From: Petrosia ficiformis
Lineage: Eukaryota; Porifera; Demospongiae; Haplosclerida; Petrosiidae
Assembly (NCBI GenBank): GCA_947044365.1
Contig: OX345641.1
Location: forward strand, 1,865,460-1,929,459
DNA length: 64,000 nucleotides
Direction of reading: 5' to 3'
The notes under the pieces are model-generated. The model searched no databases. It worked only from the letters and a program-made list of their open reading frames with translations, and had not been told where the DNA came from. Each line of letters starts with the position of its first letter. Position 1 is the stretch's first letter. Below, piece after piece: positions 34,101 through 45,959 of this stretch. The translations under genes and the position numbers were made by a program.

Positions 34101-37100
34101 CACTAATATCCAGAAGAAAGTGAGAGTAATTCAAACTAAACCAACTAATACATTATTTTATATTTCCTTTTTTCCTTGTTATTTGTAACTATATAAATGA
34201 TGATGAAATCTAATAGAATGTGAGTATGATCAATACTATGATAATTATTCACTTGTTTTCTCTAAACTCTGTTATATGTATTGTGAACCTGTGATGATGA
34301 ATTTCCTTAGCGTGTAAGTATTATCACTTTAAATACTATGATAATCATTCACATGTTTTCTATAAACTATGTTTCGTGTATTGTGAATCTGTAATGATAA
34401 GTTCCCAAAGCATGTAAGTATTTAAATACTATGATAATTATTTTGATTGTCTATTCTCTCACATACATATTGATGAATTTCCCTAGTCTGTGAGTATTAT
34501 CAATTTAAATACAATCATAATTATTTTGTCTATTCTCTGTTTCATGTATTGTGAATCTGTGATAATCCTCATCCACTAGTATGTAAGTATTATCAATTTA
34601 AATACAATCATAATTATTTTGTCTAATCTCTGTTTCATGTATTGTGAATCTGTGATGATGAATTTCCCTAGTCTGTGAGTATTATCAATTTAAATACAAT
34701 CATAATTATTTTGTCTATTCTCTGTTTCATGTATTGTGAATCTGTGATAATCCTAATCCACTAGGAGGTGAGTATTATCAATATTAATACAATCATAATT
34801 ATTTTGTCTAATCTCTGTTTCATGTATTGTGAATCTGTGATGATGAATTTCCCTAGTCTGTGAGTATTATCAATTTAAATACAATCATAATTATTTTGTC
34901 TATTCTCTGTTTCATGTATTGTGAATCTGTGATAATCCTAATCCACTAGGAGGTGAGTATTATCAATTTAAATAGAATCATAATTATTTTGTCTGTTTCA
35001 TGTATTGTGAATCTGTGATGATGGATTTCCCTAGATTGTGAGTATTATCAATTTAAATAGAATCATAATTATTTTGTCTAATCTCTGTTTCATGTATTGG
35101 GAATCTGTGATGATGAATTTCCCTAGTCTGTGAGTATTATCAATTTAAATACAATCATAATTATTTTGTCTAATCTCTGTTTCATGTATTGTGAATCTGT
35201 GATGATGAATTACTCTAGCGTGTAAGTATTATCAATTTAAATACAATCATAATTATTTTGTCTAATCTCTGTTTCATGTATTGTGAATCTGTGATGATGA
35301 ATTTCCCTAGTCTGTGAGTATTATCAATTTAAATACAATCATAATTATTTTGTCTAATCTCTGTTTCATGTATTGTGAATCTGTGATGATGAATTACTCT
35401 AGCGTGTAAGTATTATCAATTTAAATACAATCATAATTATTTTGTCTAATCTCTGTTTCATGTATTGTGAATCTGTGATGATGAATTTCCCTAGATTGTG
35501 AGTATTATCAATTTAAATACAATCATAATTATTTTGTCTAATCTCTGTTTCTTGTATTGTGAATCTGTGATGATGAATTTCCCTAGTCTGTGAGTATTAT
35601 CAATTTAAATACAATCATAATTATTTTGTCTATTCTCTGTTTCATGTATTGTGAATCTGTGATAATCCTAATCCACTAGGAGGTGAGTATTATCAATTTA
35701 AATAGAATCATAATTATTTTGTCTGTTTCATGTATTGTGAATCTGTGATGATGGATTTCCCTAGATTGTGAGTATTATCAATTTAAATAGAATCATAATT
35801 ATTTTGTCTAATCTCTGTTTCATGTATTGTGAATCTGTGATGATGAATTTCCCTAGCCTGTGAGTATTATCAATTTAAATACAATCATAATTATTTTGTC
35901 TAATCTCTGTTTCATGTATTGTGAATCTGTGATAATCCTCATCCACTAGTATGTAAGTATTATCAATTTAAATAGAATCATAATTATTTTGTCTAATCTC
36001 TGTTTCTTGTATTGTGAATCTGTGATGATGAATTTCCCTAGATTGTGAGTATTATCAATTTAAATACAATCATAATTATTTTGTCTAATCTCTGTTTCAT
36101 GTATTGTGAATCTGTGATGATGAATTACTCTAGCGTGTAAGTATTATCAATTTAAATACAATCATAATTATTTTGTCTAATCTCTGTTTCATGTATTGTG
36201 AATCTGTGATGATGAATTTCCCTAGCCTGTGAGTATTATCAATTTAAATAGAATCATAATTATTTTGTCTAATCTCTGTTTCATGTATTGTGAATCTGTG
36301 ATAATCCTCATCCACTAGGATGTAAGTATTATCAATTTAAATAGAATCATAATTATTTTGTCTAATCTCTGTTTCATGTATTGTGAATCTGTGATGATGA
36401 ATTTCCCTAGTCTGTGAGTATTATCAATTTAAATACAATCATAATTATTTTGTCTAATCTCTGTTTCTTGTATTGTGAATCTGTGATGATGAATTTCCCT
36501 AGATTGTGAGTATTATCAATTTAAATACAATCATAATTATTTTGTCTAATCTCTGTTTCTTGTATTGTGAATCTGTGATGATGAATTTCCCTAGCCTGTG
36601 AGTATTATCAATTTAAATACAATCATAATTATTTTGTCTAATCTCTGTTTCTTGTATTGTGAATCTGTGATGATGAATTTCCCTAGTCTGTGAGTATTAT
36701 CAATTTAAATACAATCATAATTATTTTGTCTAATCTCTGTTTCATGTATTGTGAATCTGTGATAATCCTCATCCACTAGTATGTAAGTATTATCAATTTA
36801 AATAGAATCATAATTATTTTGTCTAATCTCTGTTTCATGTATTGTGAATCTGTGATAATCCTCATCCACTAGGATGTAAGTATTATCAATTTAAATAGAA
36901 TCATAATTATTTTGTCTAATCTCTGTTTCATGTATTGTGAATCTGTGATAATCCTCATCCACTAGTATGTAAGTATTATCAATTTAAATAGAATCATAAT
37001 TATTTTGTCTAATCTCTGTTTCTTGTATTGTGAATCTGTGATGATGAATTTCCCTAGATTGTGAGTATTATCAATTTAAATACAATCATAATTATTTTGT

Positions 37101-40100
37101 CTAATCTCTGTTTCATGTATTGTGAATCTGTGATGATGAATTACTCTAGCGTGTAAGTATTATCAATTTAAATACAATCATAATTATTTTGTCTAATCTC
37201 TGTTTCTTGTATTGTGAATCTGTGATGATGAATTTCCCTAGATTGTGAGTATTATCAATTTAAATACAATCATAATTATTTTGTCTAATCTCTGTTTCAT
37301 GTATTGTGAATCTGTGATAATCCTCATCCACTAGGATGTAAGTATTATCAATTTAAATAGAATCATAATTATTTTGTCTAATCTCTGTTTCTTGTATTGT
37401 GAATCTGTGATGATGAATTTCCCTAGCCTGTGAGTATTATCAATTTAAATACAATCATAATTATTTTGTCTAATCTCTGTTTCTTGTATTGTGAATCTGT
37501 GATGATGAATTTCCCTAGTCTGTGAGTATTATCAATTTAAATACAATCATAATTATTTTGTCTAATCTCTGTTTCATGTATTGTGAATCTGTGATAATCC
37601 TCATCCACTAGTATGTAAGTATTATCAATTTAAATAGAATCATAATTATTTTGTCTAATCTCTGTTTCATGTATTGTGAATCTGTGATAATCCTCATCCA
37701 CTAGGATGTAAGTATTATCAATTTAAATAGAATCATAATTATTTTGTCTAATCTCTGTTTCATGTATTGTGAATCTGTGATAATCCTCATCCACTAGTAT
37801 GTAAGTATTATCAATTTAAATAGAATCATAATTATTTTGTCTAATCTCTGTTTCTTGTATTGTGAATCTGTGATGATGAATTTCCCTAGATTGTGAGTAT
37901 TATCAATTTAAATACAATCATAATTATTTTGTCTAATCTCTGTTTCATGTATTGTGAATCTGTGATGATGAATTTCCCTAGCCTGTGAGTATTATCAATT
38001 TAAATAGAATCATAATTATTTTGTCTAATCTCTGTTTCATGTATTGTGAATCTGTGATAATCCTCATCCACTAGGATGTAAGTATTATCAATTTAAATAG
38101 AATCATAATTATTTTGTCTAATCTCTGTTTCATGTATTGTGAATCTGTGATAATCCTCATCCACTAGTATGTAAGTATTATCAATTTAAATAGAATCATA
38201 ATTATTTTGTCTAATCTCTGTTTCTTGTATTGTGAATCTGTGATGATGAATTTCCCTAGATTGTGAGTATTATCAATTTAAATACAATCATAATTATTTT
38301 GTCTAATCTCTGTTTCATGTATTGTGAATCTGTGATGATGAATTACTCTAGCGTGTAAGTATTATCAATTTAAATACAATCATAATTATTTTGTCTAATC
38401 TCTGTTTCATGTATTGTGAATCTGTGATGATGAATTTCCCTAGATTGTGAGTATTATCAATTTAAATAGAATCATAATTATTTTGTCTAATCTCTGTTTC
38501 TTGTATTGTGAATCTGTGATGATGAATTTCCCTAGTCTGTGAGTATTATCAATTTAAATACAATCATAATTATTTTGTCTAATCTCTGTTTCATGTATTG
38601 TGAATCTGTGATAATCCTAATCCACTAGGAGGTAAGTATTATCAATTTAAATACAATCATAATTATTTTGTCTAATCTCTGTTTCATGTATTGTGAATCT
38701 GTGATGATGAATTTCCCTAGTCTGTGAGTATTATCAATTTAAATACAATCATAATTATTTTGTCTAATCTCTGTTTCATGTATTGTGAATCTGTGATGAT
38801 GAATTACTCTAGCGTGTAAGTATTATCAATTTAAATACAATCATAATTATTTTGTCTAATCTCTGTTTCATGTATTGTGAATCTGTGATGATGAATTTCC
38901 CTAGTCTGTGAGTATTTTCAATTTAAATACAATCATAATTATTTTGTCTAATCTCTGTTTCATGTATTGTGAATCTGTGATAATCCTCATCCACTAGCAT
39001 GTAAGTTTTATCAATTTAAATACAATCATAATTATTTTGTCTAATCTCTGTTTCTTGTATTGTGAATCTGTGATGATGAATTTCCCTAGATTGTGAGTAT
39101 TATCAATTTAAATAGAATCATAATTATTTTGTCTAATCTCCGTTTCTTGTATTGTGAATCTGTGATGATGAATTTCCCTAGTCTGTGAGTATTATCAATT
39201 TAAATACAATCATAATTATTTTGTCTAATCTCTGTTTCATGTATTGTGAATCTGTGATAATCCTAATCCACTAGGAGGTAAGTATTATCAATTTAAATAC
39301 AATCATAATTATTTTGTCTAATCTCTGTTTCATGTATTGTGAATCTGTGATGATGAATTTCCCTAGTCTGTGAGTATTATCAATTTAAATACAATCATAA
39401 TTATTTTGTCTAATCTCTGTTTCATGTATTGTGAATCTGTGATGATGAATTACTCTAGCGTGTAAGTATTATCAATTTAAATACAATCATAATTATTTTG
39501 TCTAATCTCTGTTTCATGTATTGTGAATCTGTGATGATGAATTTCCCTAGTCTGTGAGTATTATCAATTTAAATACAATCATAATTATTTTGTCTAATCT
39601 CTGTTTCATGTATTGTGAATCTGTGATAATCCTCATCCACTAGCATGTAAGTTTTATCAATTTAAATACAATCATAATTATTTTGTCTAATCTCTGTTTC
39701 TTGTATTGTGAATCTGTGATGATGAATTTCCCTAGATTGTGAGTATTATCAATTTAAATAGAATCATAATTATTTTGTCTAATCTCTGTTTCTTGTATTG
39801 TGAATCTGTGATGATGAATTTCCCTAGTCTGTGAGTATTATCAATTTAAATACAATCATAATTATTTTGTCTAATCTCTGTTTCATGTATTGTGAATCTG
39901 TGATAATCCTAATCCACTAGGAGGTAAGTATTATCAATTTAAATACAATCATAATTATTTTGTCTAATCTCTGTTTCATGTATTGTGAATCTGTGATGAT
40001 GAATTTCCCTAGTCTGTGAGTATTATCAATTTAAATACAATCATAATTATTTTGTCTAATCTCTGTTTCATGTATTGTGAATCTGTGATGATGAATTTCC

Positions 40101-41090
40101 CTAGCCTGTGAGTATTATCAATTTAAATACAATCATAATTATTTTGTCTAATCTCTGTTTCATGTATTGTGCATCTGTGATAATCCTAATCCACTAGGAG
40201 GTGAGTATTATCAATTTAAATACTATGATTAGTCACATTCTATTCATCTCGTGTGACTCATATTCTATTACGATTACTATATTCATTATCTGGTGGTAGT
40301 ATTTTCATGTTTATTTTTTCCATTTTTCAATGTAACTATTTAGTGGGATGACACTTGATTGTTCTTGCATAATTTATCTTTCTTAACCACATTAATAATT
40401 TGTACTACCTTTCAAATATGATGAAATAAAATTATTTCTCTCTTCGTATCTTTATTGAATTCTTTTATTCTTTAAGAATGCCAGCAGACATAAGATGTTG
40501 TTCAAGGAAGGTCAGTATTTAAGAATTTTATTTGATGTGATGATAATTACTAACTGAGCTACTGCATGGATGGATACTTAGTAACTAGACTCTTATATAC
40601 TACTCTAAGACTATCTACACTATCAGTGCTAACAATAAAAAGCAGCCTTATGAAATTATAAACTTACTTGTGTATATATAATTATAAACTCAATGGGTGT
40701 ACTATTATCAAAACCTGTACCGCACAAACTATTTAAAATTAAAGTTTTATAATAATTTTACAGTTATTAAATTTCATAGGTGATGTAGAGCTAACACATG
40801 ATACAACTGAACCACAGAAACCGCTAATTAAAACTGACGATAAAGATAGTGTAAAGGATCAAGATGTCTCTGTTAAATCTACGAGTCCTAACCTTCCTCT
40901 CGAGGGTAAAATTGATCTGTGGTTATTAATGAATGCATTTGAAAATTAGAAACTATATAAAACATACTACTACCGTATGTGAGTATATACTATATCAGAG
41001 AGTACGATAGTACCTCTGTGTGTGGATAGCCTTGAAAAACATTGCTGCCCATACATTTCATTCGCAAGAGATGAGCTGAAATGTCAGCTA

Positions 41091-41179
<89 letters not shown>

Positions 41180-44100
41180 TGCTATGATACCATGGCAAAA
41201 AGTTTAAGTGGTTAGGTATATATTTTGCATATATAAACTATAATGATGATTTATATTACACAACCATGTCTAACTAGTGTATATATGTAATGTACTACCT
41301 GCTGGTGCTCATGCAGAGGTTTATGTGGATACCCTCCGCCTATTACATAATGCTCCTCTATTGTTTCGTAATTGGGTGGCATATATGCCTCCTGTATTCC
41401 TAATCATGGTCTTACATAATTTATAATAATAATTGCCAGTGATAATAACCTTCCTCTTGAGGATAAACTTTATCAGTCAAAGTATATTATTTATAATTAT
41501 TATTATATATATAATTATATATATATAATTATATATATATTATAATATACAATATATAGATCTCAATGAAGATATGTCATCTAAGTTAGCTGAATCCTCT
41601 CAGACACTCATACAGTATGATGCAGGACAATTTAATGAACTAAAGCCTATGGAAGGTGAACATTAATTTCTACATTAATTATTGTTGTATAATCAACTTA
41701 TTACAATTGATCCCTTATAGCTTTTTTGCATGAAGCTGTAATTGCTGATCAAAATCTTTTTCTTGTACAAGGAGACCAGCATCATTACTTTGTCTGGGAG
41801 GAATGTGGATTTAAACTTCGTTCATATCACCACACCATTTCTACCCATGATACTTGTGCTGTGAGAGTAAGTGCTCTTGCTGGGGGCAATTTTATCTTTC
41901 CGGAAGGCATTGAATTAGTCAGTGCGGTGTATGCTGTCACCATCTCCACTCCAGTTTTTAAGGATCTGGAAATACATCTGCAACACTGTTTAGATATATC
42001 AGATCAACGAGTAATAAAGAATGTTTCATTTGCTGTTGCTTCTTCAGTTTCGTCAACAAGTGGCTACGAATTTCATCTCATGGATGATGAAAGGTTTACT
42101 CTCCAGAATGAGTATGGAAGCATTCGTATTTCAAGCAATGCTTGCTATTGCATTGTGTTCAAAAACGAACATTCCATAGTCAAACCTATTCCATGTACTG
42201 AAAAGAGTGAAATGAAGCTGAGCACTAATGCACAAGAAGCTGTTGAGGGAAGTCAAGATGAAGAAGAAAATGGTGGCGATGGATCTAGTTATAAGGAAAA
42301 TGTTGCCAAAGAACATGATATACATTCGACAGCAAATGGAGGGGAAGATGAAGACCAAGGTAGCAATGATGGATCTGGTGAAGGAGAAGTGGGAGAAGGT
42401 GGAGAAGGAAATAGCGATGGAGATGAATCTAGTGATAACAAAACAAGTGACGAAGAGAAGACAAATGGAGAAGAATCTAGTGAGATGGAAACAACGGATG
42501 AAGAGAAGACAGACAGTGATGAAACTGATGAATCTAGTGAAAGTGAAAATGAGAAAGGCAAGGAAGAATGCATAGCTAAAACAGCATAAATATATGTATA
42601 TGTAGGGTCTGTATAATTATATAGGCAAAAATGCTTTCTTTTTATAGGATATGCTTGAAACCACAATTATTATTAGAAAATGCAGACATTTGGATAATGT
42701 ATAATAGACCAAAGGAAAACATAGACACCCTCATATCCTGAAATACGAACTGAGTTTTACTACCTCAATGAAATTTGCATGCTATCTCAGCTTGCGTGAT
42801 TAAAAATAAATAGTTGGAAGTAGAAATTAAAGTAATACTATATTAATTTTAATTGCAAGCAATGACTTACATCTGAACTCCTTTCAAAAGTAGTATATCA
42901 TGGTTTCTGGATCCAATCAATAATTATTCACAATGACAATTTATAAGTCAACCCTGTACAATAAGGACACCCCATATAATCAGGACACTTTAATCCAAGT
43001 CCCAAGGTGTCCCAAATGAATAATGTAATTGTGATTAAATTTTGCACATAATACAGTGGTCAAAAAAACAAAGAAATCAACCTCCTGTGGAGACGTAAAG
43101 CACAAATCTAGTGATACTGAAGTAAAAGAAAAGAAAACTAAGCCAATAACCACAGATGACAGTGATAAACTCACAAAGTGTAAGTAACAACGTATGACTG
43201 TATGTTGCTATGATTTTACTGACGATTATATATAGTAACTATGTATAGTAATATTTTACATAATATACATAATTTATTTATGACTAAATTAACTTCATAT
43301 TAAGGTACTATTCAGTTGTTGTATCTGGTACTTGGTTAATTTAGCATTCTTGCAATCATGAATAGTTTTTCATGAAGTTAAAATTAAACCCACCCTTTAA
43401 TTTTCATATAGCGACTCTACATGTAAGCTTGTCAGTACATAGCAAATTAAAGTACACAAGCAGCTTATACAATGTATATGGAATGTTGTTAATAGGAAAG
43501 TAGTTTGTCGAATAAGTTTATACTTCAGGATTTTTTTGAATCGGAAAAAAAATGCATTTCTATAATTGCCTATTTTCTACAGTGTGATCTTATAATGCAT
43601 GTTATATTTCTAGCTGTAGAAAGCACTGCTAGTCATATGAAGCCAACTTCACCTCACTTAATAGCAGCTAGTGGATCTGGTAAAGGAGATGAAGAAGAAG
43701 ATGTTAAAGAAGGTAAACAAATTGTTAAAATTGAAACAGGTGAAGAAGAAACAAATGATGAAGAGAATGAAGAAGAGGTAAAACAAAAGGAAAGTCAAAA
43801 TGAGCGTCCAGGAAGTAAAGGAATACCTGTAGTACCTGTTAGCACAGATGAATGTAAGCATGAATGCAAGCATGAATGTATATATGGCCTATATACAGTC
43901 ATGCTATGAATCCTGTGATGTATTATCAATAATTATATACCTTAATTATGTAACATACATTTCAGTGCATATAGTCTATACATTATAATACAATTATGTA
44001 AACACTGACCTTAGTACATTTCATTTCATATTTCTAGTAGTAGATGTTGCTAGCAGTACTAGTCCTATCAGCCCAACATCATCTCACCAAATACCTAATT

Positions 44101-45959
44101 CTGCCTGTTTATATTATGGCCAAGTTTTCTCAGAGAAAGTTGTGACGAAAACATGGAATGCAAAATTTATGGTGTCAAAAAGACTTAATACCCTCCAGAC
44201 TGTGAGATATTTAGAATTATATAAAATAATGACTATCTCTTACTACTTACAGTTTATTAGAAAGTCCATTCCACATGCTGAAGAAGCCAGCTCATTAATT
44301 CGTTTTAAGTTTAAAGATGAATATCTCACTGTTAACTATGGTCAACAGGAAACCTTTCATGAACTGTGGAAAGTGACACCATGTGTGAAATCACCATATC
44401 ATGTGACTTATACTTATATATGTAGTTTTTGATAGAGTATTTCTCTTTATAGATATATAAAGAAGATGTAGATATGTTTGGACGGAAAAAACACCTAAGT
44501 CCTCCATATTGCTGGTTTATAGTAGAAGCATTGAAGGACTCTAGCAAGTCTCTCACATATCCAATTGATATTGAAGAGATTGAGTCTCCTCAAACAATAC
44601 TAATTGTAGTTCACAACATGGAAGGTAACAATTAAGAAATTAGTCTTGGATTACATTCTTGACTAATCTGTCTATTGTGACAAAAATTCTATCCTGTTGG
44701 GTAGATATCAAAAATTATGATTATAATATTTTTTCAGAATCTTCCAAAGTACAAGCTTCACCTCTGATACAGCAACAACAATTACAAATAGGAGGTAATA
44801 TACTAGTGTGAAAGTGTTATAAAGTATTAGTTATATCCTGAGTACAAAAGAAATATTTAGTTTGAAGCATGAGGCCCGAGGGCTCAATGCTTTAAACTGT
44901 AGGGGTATTATCTCAAGCACGAGTGATATAAAATAGTATTAATAATTTGTGTCATTTGATCACTGTTTGAGGTCATAACTATAACAACTGTATGATGTCA
45001 AGGGCAATAATTAGCCACACTATCTAAACTAAACTTTAAATTCATTAAAGAAATCACAGGGATATGCCACCATGCTTTATCTGATATGTAGCACTAGAGG
45101 TGTGTGTCATCATAATGACACAATTATAGTCATGCTTTTTATACTGCAATGTTTAATTGGTTTAATTACACAATGACATATTTGCCACAATGAAATTGAT
45201 CGTAAATATAATCGAAAAGCACTTTGCAAAGTTGAGTGAACTATTAGGTGAATTTGCAAGAAGTGTGAGGGATGACATGTTTGAGAAACATTGATAAGCA
45301 GAGATGTTAGACAGAGTACTACAGCTGAAAAAATTATAAATAAGCTTGTGGATGGATTTGGTGGGACCTTTATTTGCACTGTGTTAAATGTTTGTAAATG
45401 TATATATACTTGACATCATAATGGGATAAGGAGGTTTCAAAACATCCACTTTAGAAGGAGTAGCTCAAGTCGTTATGACTTACATTGTATTCATCTATGC
45501 AAGTACATGTATCTGTCAGCATGATTCGTAATTGTTGGCATGTAATTGTGAATGTATAAAATTAACTATTTCCTTTTCACAGGGAAATGTACACAACAAT
45601 TTGATATCGATCTGTTAAAAAAGCTGACAGTAGAAGTAGTTGATCAGCATTATGCCAAATTGTGTGCGCTAGTGAATATGTCGATCAAGTCTTCATCGAT
45701 GATCGCTAACGAAATGTTTCAAGAAGGCTTGATAAGTAATGAAGTTAAAGACAACCCCACAGGAAACAGAATAATAGATGAATTTAAACATAGATTTATT
45801 TGGATTAACAAGAAATCAGATGCTGAAAGCCACTGCAAGAACCTTTTGAATGTTTTTGCCGATAATGGTGGTAATTTTAAATACGCTGCAGATATGCTGA
45901 AATCTGAATGGTTGGAAAAAGCACAAATTGGCCTGGGAGTAGATTTAAATCTTGACTAA
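31102..45959 (+). CDS. Lipid-anchored ZU5-like protein with a micro-exon array (novel)
   Basis: The first coding exon, 31102-31157, has ATG at 31146 and encodes only MGGC before donor GTAAGT. Gly2 plus a nearby Cys fits N-myristoylation with palmitoylation (inference). Then come 69 candidate micro-exons (33918-40200), followed by exons 40477-40510, 40780-40905, 41560-41655 and 41721 onward. Reading through the last gives a stop at 42587-42589. Using the in-frame donor CAAG|GTAGCA at 42359/42360 instead continues through 43057-43179, 43614-43853, 44038-44201, 44253-44372, 44453-44624, 44738-44794 and 45583-45959. All junction phases match: 374 aa (short) or 715 aa (long), plus MGGC and the micro-exon residues. 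Exon 41721 encodes a ZU5-like beta domain (HDTCAVRVSALAGGNFIFPE…) then a Glu/Ser-rich acidic region. The last exon is an all-helical domain (LISNEVKDNPTGNRIIDEF…) that I do not recognise. No membrane segment is seen. Confidence 0.65.
32215..32480. repeat. Dispersed repeat, second copy at 59300-59500
   Basis: Strongly similar, same orientation, to 59300-59500 (shared ATTTATGCCTATTTTTATGA, ACTATGATGAAGTAGTGCCA and CCAGCTACCCTCTACGACA). The 59-kb copy lies between retroelement parts, so this is probably a retroelement fragment in the first coding intron of the micro-exon gene. Confidence 0.65.
32655..32937. mobile_element. TTTTAGTTAACT-type MITE (~280 bp)
   Basis: Runs from GTGTTGTTATAACTA to AAACTAAAACAACATTG, with internal TTTTAGTTAGTTAACTAAAA. 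Near complete. Confidence 0.7.
32986..33128 (-). CDS. Candidate terminal exon of an unknown minus-strand gene
   Basis: Follows a minus-strand acceptor TTATTAG (complement of 33129-33130) and ends at TAA. The frame reads IRGFFNRYCFSSRIMNYN then …QEFTGLHEKIF. Composition looks protein-like and not repeat-derived, but no upstream exon is identified and I do not recognise it. It lies inside the first coding intron of the micro-exon gene, on the opposite strand. Confidence 0.22.
33918..40200 (+). repeat. Array of 69 units, each acceptor + 3 nt + donor (single-codon micro-exon array)
   Basis: Unit 92 bp: a 3-base 'exon', donor GTGAGT or GTAAGT, an 83-base intron body (ATTATCAATTTAAATACAAT … TGTTTCATGTATTG … CTGTGATGATG) and acceptor TAG. 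First bases of the triplets: CTG 33918, CGG 34020, AAGAAA 34114 (or AAA 34117), AAT 34217, CGT 34311, CAT 34411. TCT: 34487, 34672, 34857, 35127, 35311, 35587, 36411, 36687, 37519, 38536, 38721, 38905, 39182, 39367, 39551, 39828, 40013. TAT: 34580, 35950, 36780, 36966, 37612, 37798, 38168. GAG: 34765, 34950, 35680, 38629, 39275, 39921, 40198. ATT: 35035, 35495, 35765, 36042, 36503, 37058, 37242, 37890, 38260, 38444, 39090, 39736. CGT: 35219, 35403, 36134, 37150, 38352, 38813, 39459. CCT: 35857, 36226, 36595, 37427, 37982, 40105. GAT: 36319, 36873, 37335, 37705, 38075. CAT: 38998, 39644. The first six units are diverged in sequence and spaced 76-103 bp. Confidence 0.85.
41094..41177. repeat. 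(AT)n microsatellite in intron
   Basis: Two (TA)n runs around TATTATATATTA. A further AT-rich tract (41490-41555) runs into the acceptor at 41558-41559. Confidence 0.95.
42590..43056. other. Alternative 3' UTR / intron
   Basis: Non-coding in all frames. It would be the 3' UTR of the short isoform or intron of the long one. The part 42945-43015 (AATAAGGACACCCC… and AAGTCCCAAGGTGTCC) looks like a decayed inverted-repeat element of the kind intact at 56074-56675. Confidence 0.45.
44813..44945. mobile_element. Palindromic element centred on GCCCGAGGGC
   Basis: AGTTTGAAGCATGAGGCCC and GGGCTCAATGCTTTAAACT form a hairpin, extended outward by imperfect ATATCCTGAGTAC / CAAGCACGAGTGATAT. It resembles in design the element at 4394-4523. 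It lies in the intron before the last exon of the micro-exon gene. Confidence 0.55.

Noticed and set aside
33918..40200. CRISPR array
   Set aside because: The constant part is ~89 bp and the variable part only 3 bp; there are no unique spacers and no cas genes, and the surroundings are eukaryotic.
34487..40200. Plain non-functional satellite DNA
   Set aside because: Possible, but variation is concentrated in the three bases between acceptor and donor, the diverged leader units keep the same core, and the flanking exons are in matching phase; a pure satellite would not predict these.
40330..40350. Further micro-exon after ACTATTTAG
   Set aside because: The three bases TGG are followed by GATGAC, not a GT donor.
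42228..42575. Met/Lys-rich frame overlapping the ZU5-like gene
   Set aside because: Shifted-frame shadow of the acidic Glu/Ser-rich coding stretch.
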